A stretch of DNA of 25,000 bases from Pelotomaculum sp. GTDB lineage: Bacteria > Bacillota > Desulfotomaculia > Desulfotomaculales > Pelotomaculaceae. Below the pieces are notes generated by a model. The model saw only the letters and a list, made by a program, of their open reading frames with translations, ran no database searches and had not been told where the DNA came from. Numbering within the stretch: position 1 is the first letter of the stretch; the number at the start of each line of letters is the position of its first letter. This document shows, piece after piece, positions 8,765-15,949 of this stretch. The position numbers were made by a program, and so were the translations under genes. The stretch lies in NCBI GenBank assembly GCA_022839445.1, contig JALHFC010000015.1, positions 1-25,000 of the forward strand, read 5' to 3'.

Positions 8765-8793
8765 TTGACAAGGCTGCCGGTTGGGGCTAATCT
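8765..8793 (+). promoter_or_regulatory. Sigma-A type promoter for the zinc-ribbon gene
   Basis: A perfect TTGACA (8765-8770) is followed by a 17-base spacer and TAATCT (8788-8793), a weak -10. The expected transcript start lies about 30 bases before ATG 8829 and ahead of the AAGGAG at 8814-8819. The -35 also reads TTGTCA on the other strand, so the divergent nuclease operon may have an overlapping promoter; its -10 is poor. Confidence 0.5.
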
Positions 8794-8828
8794 AGGAATA
8801 TAGTTTCTTTCAGAAGGAGAGGGACTTT

Positions 8829-9050
8829 ATGCCTATATATGAGTTCCGGTGTACAGAATGTGGACGCCGCTTTGAAATCTTATGCGCCATGGGAGAAAGC
8901 GGGGGGAGTTTGCATTGTCCAAAGTGTGGCGCCGGATCCCCCGAGAGGGTAATGTCTTCTTTCAATGCCACAGGTACAGGCGGCGGGAAAGGGACCGGTT
9001 CAGAATGCGCCACCTGCAGCACCCACAATTGCAGTAGTTGCGGACACTAA
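8829..9050 (+). CDS. FmdB-type zinc-ribbon protein
   Basis: 73 residues. The first 45 match the FmdB zinc ribbon: MPIYEFRCTECGRRFE, then CPKCG, giving a CxxC...CxxC metal site (C8, C11, C30, C33). The family was named for a presumed regulator of formamidase; its general function is unproven. A Gly-rich linker leads to a Cys/His-rich tail with five more potential ligands (ECATCSTHNCSSCGH), which may bind a second metal. A strong AAGGAG stands nine bases before the ATG. It is monocistronic between its own promoter and a strong terminator. Confidence 0.9.
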   Translation: MPIYEFRCTECGRRFEILCAMGESGGSLHCPKCGAGSPERVMSSFNATGTGGGKGTGSECATCSTHNCSSCGH

Positions 9051-9068
9051 CACAGTTATTAAAAAGTT

Positions 9069-9100
9069 TAAAGAGGCGGATGATTTTTTCCGCCTCTTTA
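9069..9100. terminator. Bidirectional rho-independent terminator
   Basis: An 11-bp perfect stem (with AAAGAGGCGG / CCGCCTCTTT) and a 10-base loop lie between the convergent zinc-ribbon and LysM genes. On the minus strand it is followed by AACTTTTTAATAAC; on the plus strand by the less U-rich TAATATAAGG. It probably ends both transcripts. Confidence 0.85.
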
Positions 9101-9138
9101 TAATATAAGGTAGATTTTTAAAGAAAAATAGTCTTTTA

Positions 9139-10296
9139 TTAAAAAAGACAACTCATTTCGACACTGTCTATCTTAACTGTATTGTTATTGCCTCCTGAAG
9201 GCTCGAAGGTGAACTTTACTTCGGCTATCCTGGCCCCGGAAGGCACGCGCCCTGTGGACAGGCTATACCGCTGGTAGACATTGTCGGGTATATTTTCCTG
9301 CGAATACCTGGGTTCAGTCCTGCCGACAAAACCGCCGTCCCTGTCATAATAAAAAATCTCCACAAATAGGACAAACCTTCCTACACCGCCCGGCTGAATG
9401 TTTTCCCTAGCCCACCAGATCAGGTCATATATCCTGCCCGGCTCAATATTAACCCGCTGGGAAAGCACGGCCCTTTCATTATGAACGTCGCCTAGCTCGG
9501 CCGCATAATTGCCCCTTTGCGAAAGAGTGCTGCGGAACAAATTGCTACCTGACCAACCGGTCGGCGGTGAAGCAGGTCTAGGCCAGTTTTCAAAGCTGGG
9601 GTTAACCAGGATGTTTCCGGTCGGACAAGGCGTAGGAGTTGGTCTGGGGGTAGGCCTAGGAGTCGGTCTAGGAGTCGGTCTAGGAGTCGGCCTGGGAGTG
9701 GGAGTCGGCGCTACTCTACGGATCTCAATAGTTGTAGAGACCGATTCGTCCGAAAACCCCCTGGCAACGTTAATCCCTTCAACAGTGTACCTACCTGTTG
9801 GAACCGTTATACCACGGTTATCTCTTTGGTTCCATGTTGCAGTAAAAACCTGTCTTTCCCCCGGCCTGAGGGTGACCGTAGATGTTGCCTGGGCAAAGGA
9901 ACGCCCGCGTGACCAGCGCCAAACCTCCCCTTTTTCCCCGGTGCGCCTGACCACAAAGTCAAAGCGTTGCGCGCTCCGGTAAGATAAAGTGACATCCCTT
10001 CTGGAATTATTTGTTTTAACAAGCGTAATGTTAACATTTTCCCTTTCGAAATAGGTGCGATTATTAGTGCTAATAGTGTATAACAGGCTATCTATCTGGC
10101 GGCTTCCCCGGTTATCACCGGTACCGCCCGGCTCGGCCGGTCCCCCTGCCTCAGAAATGGTCAACACCTGGCCCACAAATATAACATCCGGGTTGGTAAT
10201 GTTGTTAATTCGGACCAGTCTTTCCACTGTAGTACTAAAACGCTCCGCAATCGCAAACAAGGTGTCGCCGGTCTGCACCGTATAGGTCGTAGCCAC
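9139..10296 (-). CDS. LysM / BsuPI / Pro-Thr linker / carbohydrate-binding-like protein
   Basis: 385 residues in four parts. The LysM domain is at 3-48 (YTVQTGDTLFAIAERF, NPDVIFVGQVLTI) and starts at residue 3 with no signal peptide. A BsuPI-like domain spans about 70-193 (FDFVVRRTGEKGEVWRWS, PTGRYTVEG). A proline linker with five PTPR repeats covers 197-226. The C-terminal part (about 227-385) resembles jelly-roll carbohydrate-binding modules (NILVNPSFENW, GNYAAELGD). LysM binds N-acetylglucosamine polymers such as peptidoglycan; BsuPI was first described as an intracellular proteinase inhibitor. Lack of a signal peptide fits a protein assembled inside the mother cell on the spore surface, like SafA; this is inference. 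The start is GTG 10296 behind AAAGGAGGGG. A sigma-K-like promoter lies upstream. Confidence 0.88.
   Translation of the reverse strand: MATTYTVQTGDTLFAIAERFSTTVERLVRINNITNPDVIFVGQVLTISEAGGPAEPGGTGDNRGSRQIDSLLYTISTNNRTYFERENVNITLVKTNNSRRDVTLSYRSAQRFDFVVRRTGEKGEVWRWSRGRSFAQATSTVTLRPGERQVFTATWNQRDNRGITVPTGRYTVEGINVARGFSDESVSTTIEIRRVAPTPTPRPTPRPTPRPTPRPTPRPTPTPCPTGNILVNPSFENWPRPASPPTGWSGSNLFRSTLSQRGNYAAELGDVHNERAVLSQRVNIEPGRIYDLIWWARENIQPGGVGRFVLFVEIFYYDRDGGFVGRTEPRYSQENIPDNVYQRYSLSTGRVPSGARIAEVKFTFEPSGGNNNTVKIDSVEMSCLF
9631..9709. repeat. 12-bp tandem repeat encoding Pro-Thr-Pro-Arg
   Basis: About six copies of a 12-base unit close to GGTCTAGGAGTC (plus strand), slightly degenerate at the ends. 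In the LysM gene they encode the PTPR linker repeats. Copy number is likely to vary between strains by slippage. Confidence 0.85.
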
Positions 10297-10339
10297 TTTT
10301 TCCCCTCCTTTCCAAATCTTCTAAAAAGCGGTGTTTATT

Positions 10340-10368
10340 TATTTTATGTCTTAAGGGGCATAATTGTT
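10340..10368 (-). promoter_or_regulatory. Candidate sigma-K promoter for the LysM protein gene
   Basis: On the minus strand AACA (10365-10368), 16 bases, then CATAAAATA (10340-10348). This fits the Bacillus sigma-K consensus mACm-N16-CATAnnnTA exactly. The predicted start lies about 35 bases before the GTG, upstream of its ribosome binding site. The region is AT-rich, so a chance match is possible. Confidence 0.45.
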
Positions 10369-10500
10369 ATTAATTTTTTGGTTGATAGATCTTGCGCTTA
10401 TGCTTATACTCATACTAAGTGAGCACCTAAACAATTTCCCTAGAGCACGTTTAAAAAGATACTATATATACATTTTACAGAAAGGAGTGTGTAAGAATTA

Positions 10501-12606
10501 GTGGCTGAATTAACCGCTTTGTTCCGACCGCAATCCGTAGCCGTTGTCGGCGCTTCGAAGCAGCCCGGGAAAATCGGCAACGCAGTTATGAAAAATATTC
10601 TCGCCAGCGGCTACCGGGGAGCGGTTTATCCAATCAACCCAAAAGAAAGCGAGATTTTAGGTGTAACTTGCCACCCCTCTGTAAGTGCTGTTCCGGCAAA
10701 TATAGACATGGCTGTTTTGTCGGTACCGGCGGCGCAAGTGCTTGCGGTGGCGCGGGAGTGCGGCGAAAAAAAAGTAAAAGCCCTTACAATCATCACGGCC
10801 GGGTTTAAGGAAATCGGCAAGGAAGGGCTGGATCTAGAAAAAAAGCTGCTGTTGTTATGTAGCCAGTACGACATGCGCATGCTGGGACCCAACTGCGTGG
10901 GGCTAATGGACACCCACACCCCGATCAACGCTTCTTTTGCCGCCACCTTCCTATCAAAGGGAGAAATTGCTTTTCTGTCGCAAAGCGGCGCTATACTGCT
11001 GGCCATACTGGATTGGAGCGAAACGGCCGAGCTTGGTTTCAGCAAAGTCGTCAGCCTCGGAAACAAAGCTGACCTCTCCGAAATAGACTTTATTGAAGAT
11101 GCCGCCAATGACCCTTATACCAGGGTCATTCTGTGCTATATTGAGGATATTGTCGACGGTCCCCGCTTTATTGAAGTAGCCGGCCGGGCCGCTAAAAAGA
11201 AGCCGGTTATTGTGTTCAAGTCGGGAGTAAGCCAGGCGGGCGCCCAGGCGGCGTCGTCCCATACCGGCGCCCTGGCGGGCAGCGATCTGGCCTATGACAC
11301 GGCGTTTGAACAATGCGGGGTAATCAGGGCCCACAGCATGACCGAACTGTTTGACCTGGCAGTGGCATTTTCCAAATCAGCAATCCCGGCCGGGGACAGG
11401 GTGGCCGTTGTTACCAATTCCGGGGGACCCGGCATTATTGCGACGGATAACATAGAAATGTTGGGTTTACAAATGGCCCGCTTTGAAAAGAATACAATTG
11501 AAGAGTTGCGCGCCAACCTGCCCCAGGAGGCGGGGATCTACAACCCCGTCGACGTCCTGGGGGACGCCGGGGTAGACCGTTACGAATTCGCGCTGCAAAA
11601 AGTGATGGAAGATTCGAACGTGGACAGTGTATTGGTGCTCGTGTGTCCAACTGCGGTAACTCAACCAGTGGAAGTGTCGCATACGATTCTTCGCGCCAGG
11701 GATGCCTACCCCGGCAAACCGGTTTTTGCGGCTTATACAGGCGGGCAGTCGCTGGCCAAGGGCGCCGGTCTGCTCTCAGGCGCCGGAGTTCCTTGTTTTA
11801 CCTTTCCAGAGCCTGCCATTGTATGCTTAAAGGGCCTGAATAGCTACGGGCAGTATCTAAACGCGCGGGCTGTTGCGGATGAACGTGTATTGGCAGGTGT
11901 GGATCAAAAAACAGTAAAGGCTGTCTTTTATGACGCAACTAGAGACCACCGCCTCATTTTGCTTGGCAGTGAAGCGGCCGAGGCAGCAAACGCCTACGGT
12001 ATCCCTACGGCGCCCATCGTCTTGGCCACCACCCCTGAGGAAGCGGTAGAAGCCGCTGATAAAATGGGGTATCCCGTTGTGCTTAAAGCGTCCTCGCCTA
12101 AGATCTTGCATAAAACCGATGTGGGGGGGGTAATAGTCGGGATTAATTCCGCCGCGGAAGTGCAAAAGGCATTTATAGAAATTATGGAGAGTGTCCACCG
12201 CTACCTGCCCAAGGTCGTTATCTACGGTATTGAGGTCCAAAAAATGAAGGAACCGGGGACGGAGCTAATTATCGGCATGACCAGGGACTTGCAATTTGGC
12301 CCGCTGATTGCTTTCGGCCTGGGCGGTATTTACGTTAACCTGCTAAAAGATGTTGCGTTTCGCCTGGCAAGCGACCTTAAAAACGCAAAAAAAATCGAGG
12401 AAATGATTTCCGAAACAAAGGCGTATACCCTCTTAAAGGGCTACCGGGGAGAGGCGCCCAAAGATATGGCTGCAGTAATAGATGTGATCCGGCGCACCGC
12501 GCTTTTCGTTACGGATTTCCCCGAAATAACAGAAATGGATATCAACCCTCTATTTGCATATAAAAAGGGTGTTTCAGCTGTCGATGTCAAGATAACAATA
12601 TCGTGA
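10501..12606 (+). CDS. Acetate-CoA ligase (ADP-forming), alpha-beta fusion
   Basis: 701 residues. The order is CoA-binding Rossmann domain (about 5-135; SVAVVGASKQPGKIG), two ligase-CoA (succinyl-CoA synthetase-like) domains (about 150-460; H254 in SSHTGALAGSD is the expected phospho-histidine), and a C-terminal ATP-grasp domain (about 485-700; VLKASSPKILHKTDVGG, ELIIGMTRD). It interconverts acyl-CoA, ADP and phosphate with acid, CoA and ATP, giving substrate-level ATP in fermenting or syntrophic anaerobes. No GNAT domain is fused, unlike the Pat lysine acetyltransferases. The start is GTG 10501, 13 bases after AAAGGAG (10481-10487); an in-frame stop at 10492 rules out earlier starts. It is followed 11 bases later by the DRTGG gene. 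Acid specificity cannot be read from sequence. Confidence 0.93.
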   Translation: MAELTALFRPQSVAVVGASKQPGKIGNAVMKNILASGYRGAVYPINPKESEILGVTCHPSVSAVPANIDMAVLSVPAAQVLAVARECGEKKVKALTIITAGFKEIGKEGLDLEKKLLLLCSQYDMRMLGPNCVGLMDTHTPINASFAATFLSKGEIAFLSQSGAILLAILDWSETAELGFSKVVSLGNKADLSEIDFIEDAANDPYTRVILCYIEDIVDGPRFIEVAGRAAKKKPVIVFKSGVSQAGAQAASSHTGALAGSDLAYDTAFEQCGVIRAHSMTELFDLAVAFSKSAIPAGDRVAVVTNSGGPGIIATDNIEMLGLQMARFEKNTIEELRANLPQEAGIYNPVDVLGDAGVDRYEFALQKVMEDSNVDSVLVLVCPTAVTQPVEVSHTILRARDAYPGKPVFAAYTGGQSLAKGAGLLSGAGVPCFTFPEPAIVCLKGLNSYGQYLNARAVADERVLAGVDQKTVKAVFYDATRDHRLILLGSEAAEAANAYGIPTAPIVLATTPEEAVEAADKMGYPVVLKASSPKILHKTDVGGVIVGINSAAEVQKAFIEIMESVHRYLPKVVIYGIEVQKMKEPGTELIIGMTRDLQFGPLIAFGLGGIYVNLLKDVAFRLASDLKNAKKIEEMISETKAYTLLKGYRGEAPKDMAAVIDVIRRTALFVTDFPEITEMDINPLFAYKKGVSAVDVKITIS

Positions 12607-12617
12607 GGTGACTATGT

Positions 12618-13679
12618 ATGAAAAGCCTATATATCATGGGTGCCCCGGGCAGTGGGAAAACGGTGGTGGCCCTGGGGCTGGCCCAAAAAATGAAACAAGA
12701 AGGTTACCAGGTCGGTTATTTTAAGCCTGTGGCGGCAAATGATCGTAAACTTATCGGCAGGCAAGACCAGGATGCCATGCTGATGAAGGAAGTCCTGGAT
12801 CTAAAAGCTCCCCTGGAAAAAATAGCGCCTGTTACTGCAAACCCATTTTATCTAAGCGCTCAAGCGACAATGAAAGATGCCCGCAGGATGATCAAGGAAG
12901 CGTATGACGAGGTATCAGAAGGCGTCGATATACTGCTCGTAGACGGGGCGCTGTCTATTGATATCCTGAGCAGCCTTAGTATAGACTGTATTAGCCTGGC
13001 TAAAGAAATAGGGGCTATGGCCCTTCTAGTGCTAAAAGTTGAAAATGACTATAGCCTGGACAATGCTATATTTTTAAACAAGCACCTGCTACTTGAAGGC
13101 ATCCGTGTAACCGGCGCCGTCTTTAGCAACGTACCCAGACCTTTATATGCCAAAACTGACGGTGTCTACCGGCCCATTATGGAAAAGGCCGGATATAAAA
13201 TCCTGGGCACCTTTCCCACCAGGCCGGAAATAGCAGCCCCGACTGTCGGCGAATATCACGACATCCTGGGTGGGGAGATCCTTTCCTCCCCCGACAGGCT
13301 AAACCTACTGGTTGAAGACGTGGTTATCGGCGCTATGACTATATCAAGCGCCCTTACTTACCTGCGGCGCGCCGCAAACAAGGCGGTCATCCTCGGCGGC
13401 GACAGGGCCGATATGGCCCTGGCGGCGCTCGAAACCAGCACCTCCGTGCTAATCCTTACCGGCGGGCTTTATCCCGACGTAAAAGTAATCGCCCGGGCAG
13501 AAGAAATGGGGGTGCCCATTATCCTGGTACACTACGACACTTATACCACCATTGAAAGGCTGTCTCAGGTAAGCCGGCACATCCATCCCAGCGACAAGGA
13601 GAGCGTACAGGTAGCCCTGGAAAACATAGAAAAATATTGCGACTGGCGATATGTATTAAATAGTTTGCAGGAAGGCTAA
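12618..13679 (+). CDS. P-loop and DRTGG-domain protein (phosphotransacetylase N-terminal-like)
   Basis: 353 residues. The N-terminal dethiobiotin-synthetase-like P-loop domain (about 1-210) has the Walker A motif GAPGSGKT (8-15), FKPV and LLVDGA. The C-terminal DRTGG domain (about 220-330) contains VVIGAMT, LGGDRADMALAAL and LILTGG. This pair matches the regulatory N-terminal half of long phosphotransacetylases, but the catalytic transacetylase domain is absent, and the length is normal for the stand-alone family. It may sense nucleotide or acyl-CoA state for the ligase encoded just upstream; that is inference from the operon. The GAGGTG ribosome binding site overlaps the ligase stop codon, seven bases before the ATG. 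Confidence 0.88.
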   Translation: MKSLYIMGAPGSGKTVVALGLAQKMKQEGYQVGYFKPVAANDRKLIGRQDQDAMLMKEVLDLKAPLEKIAPVTANPFYLSAQATMKDARRMIKEAYDEVSEGVDILLVDGALSIDILSSLSIDCISLAKEIGAMALLVLKVENDYSLDNAIFLNKHLLLEGIRVTGAVFSNVPRPLYAKTDGVYRPIMEKAGYKILGTFPTRPEIAAPTVGEYHDILGGEILSSPDRLNLLVEDVVIGAMTISSALTYLRRAANKAVILGGDRADMALAALETSTSVLILTGGLYPDVKVIARAEEMGVPIILVHYDTYTTIERLSQVSRHIHPSDKESVQVALENIEKYCDWRYVLNSLQEG

Positions 13680-13690
13680 AAAATACTTTA

Positions 13691-13720
13691 GCGGTGGCAA
13701 CAGCCCGGCTGCGCCACCGC
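13691..13720 (+). terminator. Terminator of the CoA-ligase operon
   Basis: Stem GCGGTGGC / GCCACCGC with an inner AGCC/GGCT pairing begins 11 bases after the DRTGG gene and is followed by CGTACTTTATAAAT. The U-tract is modest. The rest of the gap up to 13879 is AT-rich and shows no gene. Confidence 0.55.
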
Positions 13721-13871
13721 CGTACTTTATAAATAGCACGCTACGATCTGGCGAATAAATTCATTGAAATCATTAAAATTATGCCGTCATCTTCGAACTC
13801 GGTAAATCTTTTGCCACAATCACTTTAGTTTTTTATAATTTGATTTATGACTGTATATGAAACAAACGAAA

Positions 13872-13910
13872 GCCCAGGTTTATACGGTAGATTCATAATT
13901 GATCCTGGGC
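13872..13910 (-). terminator. Possible terminator overlapping the ylmC/ymxH stop
   Basis: GCCCAGG and CCTGGGC form a 7-bp stem around a 25-base loop containing the stop codon. On the minus strand the stem is followed by TTTCGTTTGTTT. The long loop makes it a weak candidate. Confidence 0.3.
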
Positions 13911-14170
13911 CCTCCCCTGGGATCGGCAAACCCACTGACCTCTACTAAAATGACATCTATGCCGATTTTGACAATCCTTTCCCAGGGTACCACTATTTCT
14001 TCCTCTTTGCCGAGGAAACCTAAAAACCTGCCACCGCCGGCGCCGGGTAGGACGATTGCCAGGATTTTTCCCACTTCCAGATCTATGTCTATATCTTTAA
14101 TCAGGCCAAGACGGCGGCCATCAACTATGTTTACAACTTCCCGCGCACGCAGATCGGAAATCCTAACCAA
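13880..14170 (-). CDS. YlmC/YmxH family PRC-barrel sporulation protein
   Basis: 96 residues with a PRC-barrel fold: MVRISDLRAREVVNI, DGRRLGLIKDIDIDLEVGKI, then EEEIVVPWERIVKIGIDVILVE. Members are small proteins annotated as sporulation-associated and commonly found next to sigG in Firmicutes, as here; the molecular role is unknown. The start is TTG 14170, about nine bases after a run of nine G (minus strand), which must provide the ribosome binding site. It lies downstream of the sigG terminator and so probably needs its own promoter or readthrough. Confidence 0.88.
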   Translation of the reverse strand: MVRISDLRAREVVNIVDGRRLGLIKDIDIDLEVGKILAIVLPGAGGGRFLGFLGKEEEIVVPWERIVKIGIDVILVEVSGFADPRGGPRINYESTV

Positions 14171-14228
14171 TTCCGGACACCCCCCCCCTACATTTATATG
14201 TACCGGCGTCCGCTATATGAATAAAAAC

Positions 14229-14258
14229 ATTTTGGGCGGCCTAAATGCCGCCCAAAAT
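14229..14258 (-). terminator. Rho-independent terminator of sigG
   Basis: A 12-bp stem including TTTTGGGCGGC / GCCGCCCAAAA closes a 6-base loop and is followed on the minus strand by TGTTTTTATT. It starts directly after the sigG stop codon and is one of the clearest terminators in the window. Confidence 0.92.
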
Positions 14259-14259
14259 T

Positions 14260-15033
14260 TTAAATGTGTTTTCTCATGTGGACCAGCGCCGCCTTTTCCA
14301 GCCTTGAAACCTGCGCCTGCGAAATACCTATTTCCTCAGCCACTTCCATCTGGGTCTTTCCTTCATAAAAGCGAAGTGTCAGAATCAGCTTTTCCCGCGT
14401 ACCGAGCTTCTCCATTGCGTCCCTGATAGCAATACCCTGGAGCCAGTTCACATCCTGGTTCTTTTCATCGCTGATCTGATCCATCACAAAGATAGGGTCA
14501 CCACCGTCGTGGTAAATCGGCTCAAAAAGAGATATTGGCTCCTGGATAGCATCCAGGGCAAAGACGACCTCTTCCCTCGGCATTTTCAATTCAGTGGCGA
14601 TTTCGTTGATGGAAGGCTCACGGGAATGCTTGTTGACAAGTGTATCACGGACCTGTAGGGCTTTATAGGCCACGTCGCGCAGTGACCGGCTGACCCTGAT
14701 CGGGTTGTTATCCCGCAGGTAGCGCCGGATCTCTCCAATAATCATCGGCACCGCATAAGTGGAAAATTTCACGTTCTGGGACAAGTCGAAGTTGTCAATG
14801 GCCTTCATCAGTCCAATACATCCGACCTGAAATAAGTCGTCGACGTACTCTCCCCTGTTAGTAAAGCGCTGTATTACACTCAACACCAGCCTAAGGTTGC
14901 CGTTTATCAACTTGGCCCTGGCGGAGGTGTCTCCTGACTGCATGGATTCGAACAAAGTCCGCATCTGGCTTCCTGTCAATACCGGGAGTTTTGACGTGTT
15001 GACACCACAGATCTCAACCTTGTTCACCAGCAT
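14260..15033 (-). CDS. sigG: RNA polymerase forespore sigma factor G
   Basis: 257 residues from ATG 15033. Sigma-G proteins begin with NKVEICGVxTSKLPVL, which here follows directly on this ATG. It has GGTGG about eight bases upstream, so the 14-codon upstream extension of the open frame is rejected. Regions 2-4 are complete: NLRLVLSVIQRFTNRGEYVDDLFQ, FSTYAVPMIIGEIRRYLRDN, and the region 4 helix-turn-helix TQMEVAEEIGISQAQVSRLEKAA. It directs late forespore transcription after engulfment. It lies downstream of spoIIGA-sigE, as in most endospore formers, has its own sigma-F promoter, and is closed by a terminator. Confidence 0.97.
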   Translation of the reverse strand: MLVNKVEICGVNTSKLPVLTGSQMRTLFESMQSGDTSARAKLINGNLRLVLSVIQRFTNRGEYVDDLFQVGCIGLMKAIDNFDLSQNVKFSTYAVPMIIGEIRRYLRDNNPIRVSRSLRDVAYKALQVRDTLVNKHSREPSINEIATELKMPREEVVFALDAIQEPISLFEPIYHDGGDPIFVMDQISDEKNQDVNWLQGIAIRDAMEKLGTREKLILTLRFYEGKTQMEVAEEIGISQAQVSRLEKAALVHMRKHI

Positions 15034-15057
15034 GTATCGCCCCACCTTTCCTAATGT

Positions 15058-15087
15058 CATTATTGCCACGGCCAAAACGAATTATAC
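15058..15087 (-). promoter_or_regulatory. Sigma-F promoter of sigG
   Basis: On the minus strand GTATA (15083-15087), a 15-base spacer, then GGCAATAATG (15058-15067). Both elements match the Bacillus sigma-F consensus GYATA / GGNRANAHTR at every fixed position. The -10 ends 25 bases before the sigG ATG, leaving a short leader that holds the GGTGG site. In B. subtilis sigG (spoIIIG) is likewise a sigma-F target. Confidence 0.75.
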
Positions 15088-15125
15088 GTGATGGGGGATA
15101 ATTGGGGGCGGTCTTTAAGCCCACC

Positions 15126-15860
15126 TTATTCCATGCGGTAAATCTCCTTTTTTAACCTTTTAATAATCCTTTTTTCCAGCCGGGAAATATACGATTGGGA
15201 TATTCCCAGCAGATCAGCAACCTCCTTCTGTGTTCTTTCAGTTCCGTTATTTAGACCGAAGCGTAATTCTACGATTTTTCGCTCCCTACCGGAAAGCTTC
15301 TGAAGCGCTAGATGAAGCAGCTTTTTATCTACCTCATCTTCTATCAGCTTATAAATGATATCGTTTTCCGTGCCCAGGACATCGGACAATAACAGCTCAT
15401 TCCCGTCCCAGTCAATATTTAACGGCTCGTCAAACGATACTTCAGCCCTAGTCTTATTGTTTCTCCTTAAATACATCAATATTTCATTTTCAATACAACG
15501 GGACGCATATGTGGCCAGCTTGATTTTTTTAGCCGGGTCAAATGTATTAACTGCTTTAATAAGACCAATAGTCCCGATGGAGACCAGGTCTTCGACACCG
15601 ACCCCCGTATTTTCAAACTTACGGGCAATATAAACCACCAGTCGCAGGTTCCTCTCGATCAAAACGCTCTTTACCGCGCCGTCGCCAGATTCCAGCTGTT
15701 TTATCAGAAAGTTCTCTTCATCGGTGCTTAGGGGCGGCGGCAAGGCCTCGCTACTCCCGACGTAATAAACCCGGGGCCGGTATCCAATCCGGATTAAAAA
15801 GCGAAGAACGGCCAGTCTTATAGCCCACCTAATCCTCCAAAACTTGCCTAGTGACAACAT
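15126..15860 (-). CDS. sigE: RNA polymerase mother-cell sigma factor E (pro-sigma-E)
   Basis: 244 residues with the sigma-E core nearly complete: LRLVVYIARKFENTGVGVEDL, IKLATYASRCIENEILMYLR, EVSFDEPLNIDWDGNELLL and the region 4 helix-turn-helix GISQSYISRLEKRIIKRL. The N-terminus is a basic, hydrophobic pro-sequence. By comparison with B. subtilis (cleavage Y27/Y28 before IGGSEALPPPLS), the site here is probably Y32/Y33 in VYYVGSSEALPPPLS. SpoIIGA is the expected processing protease and is encoded immediately upstream, though it is damaged. The start is ATG 15860 after GGGAGGGATAA. Confidence 0.97.
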   Translation of the reverse strand: MLSLGKFWRIRWAIRLAVLRFLIRIGYRPRVYYVGSSEALPPPLSTDEENFLIKQLESGDGAVKSVLIERNLRLVVYIARKFENTGVGVEDLVSIGTIGLIKAVNTFDPAKKIKLATYASRCIENEILMYLRRNNKTRAEVSFDEPLNIDWDGNELLLSDVLGTENDIIYKLIEDEVDKKLLHLALQKLSGRERKIVELRFGLNNGTERTQKEVADLLGISQSYISRLEKRIIKRLKKEIYRME

Positions 15861-15904
15861 TTATCCCTCCCGTTATGCCGGCCCAGGAAAGATTCCCGTC
15901 AAGC

Positions 15905-15949
15905 TTACGCCACGGATTGTAACAGATCATGGCTTAACAAAGCCTGGTA
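15905..15949 (-). other. Out-of-frame remnant of the SpoIIGA C-terminus
   Basis: In another frame directly after the spoIIGA break the DNA reads YQALLSHDLLQSVA and a TAA. This resembles the C-terminal motif of SpoIIGA proteins (xFDAIIHPKML in B. subtilis, recalled from memory). It ends 44 bases before the sigE start. It is taken as the displaced end of the spoIIGA reading frame. Confidence 0.6.

Noticed and set aside
9509..9982. Plus-strand frame with Val-Gly-Leu-Gly repeats
   Set aside because: It is the antisense image of the PTPR repeats of the LysM protein.
14190..14226. Possible sigma-E promoter for ylmC/ymxH (TCATATA...CATATAAA)
   Set aside because: Spacing is only 13 bases and the -10 has mismatches at two fixed positions; not reported as a feature.
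15034..15075. Upstream extension of sigG by 14 codons
   Set aside because: The family starts at the NKVEICGV motif, the inner ATG has a good ribosome binding site, and the extension covers the sigma-F promoter.
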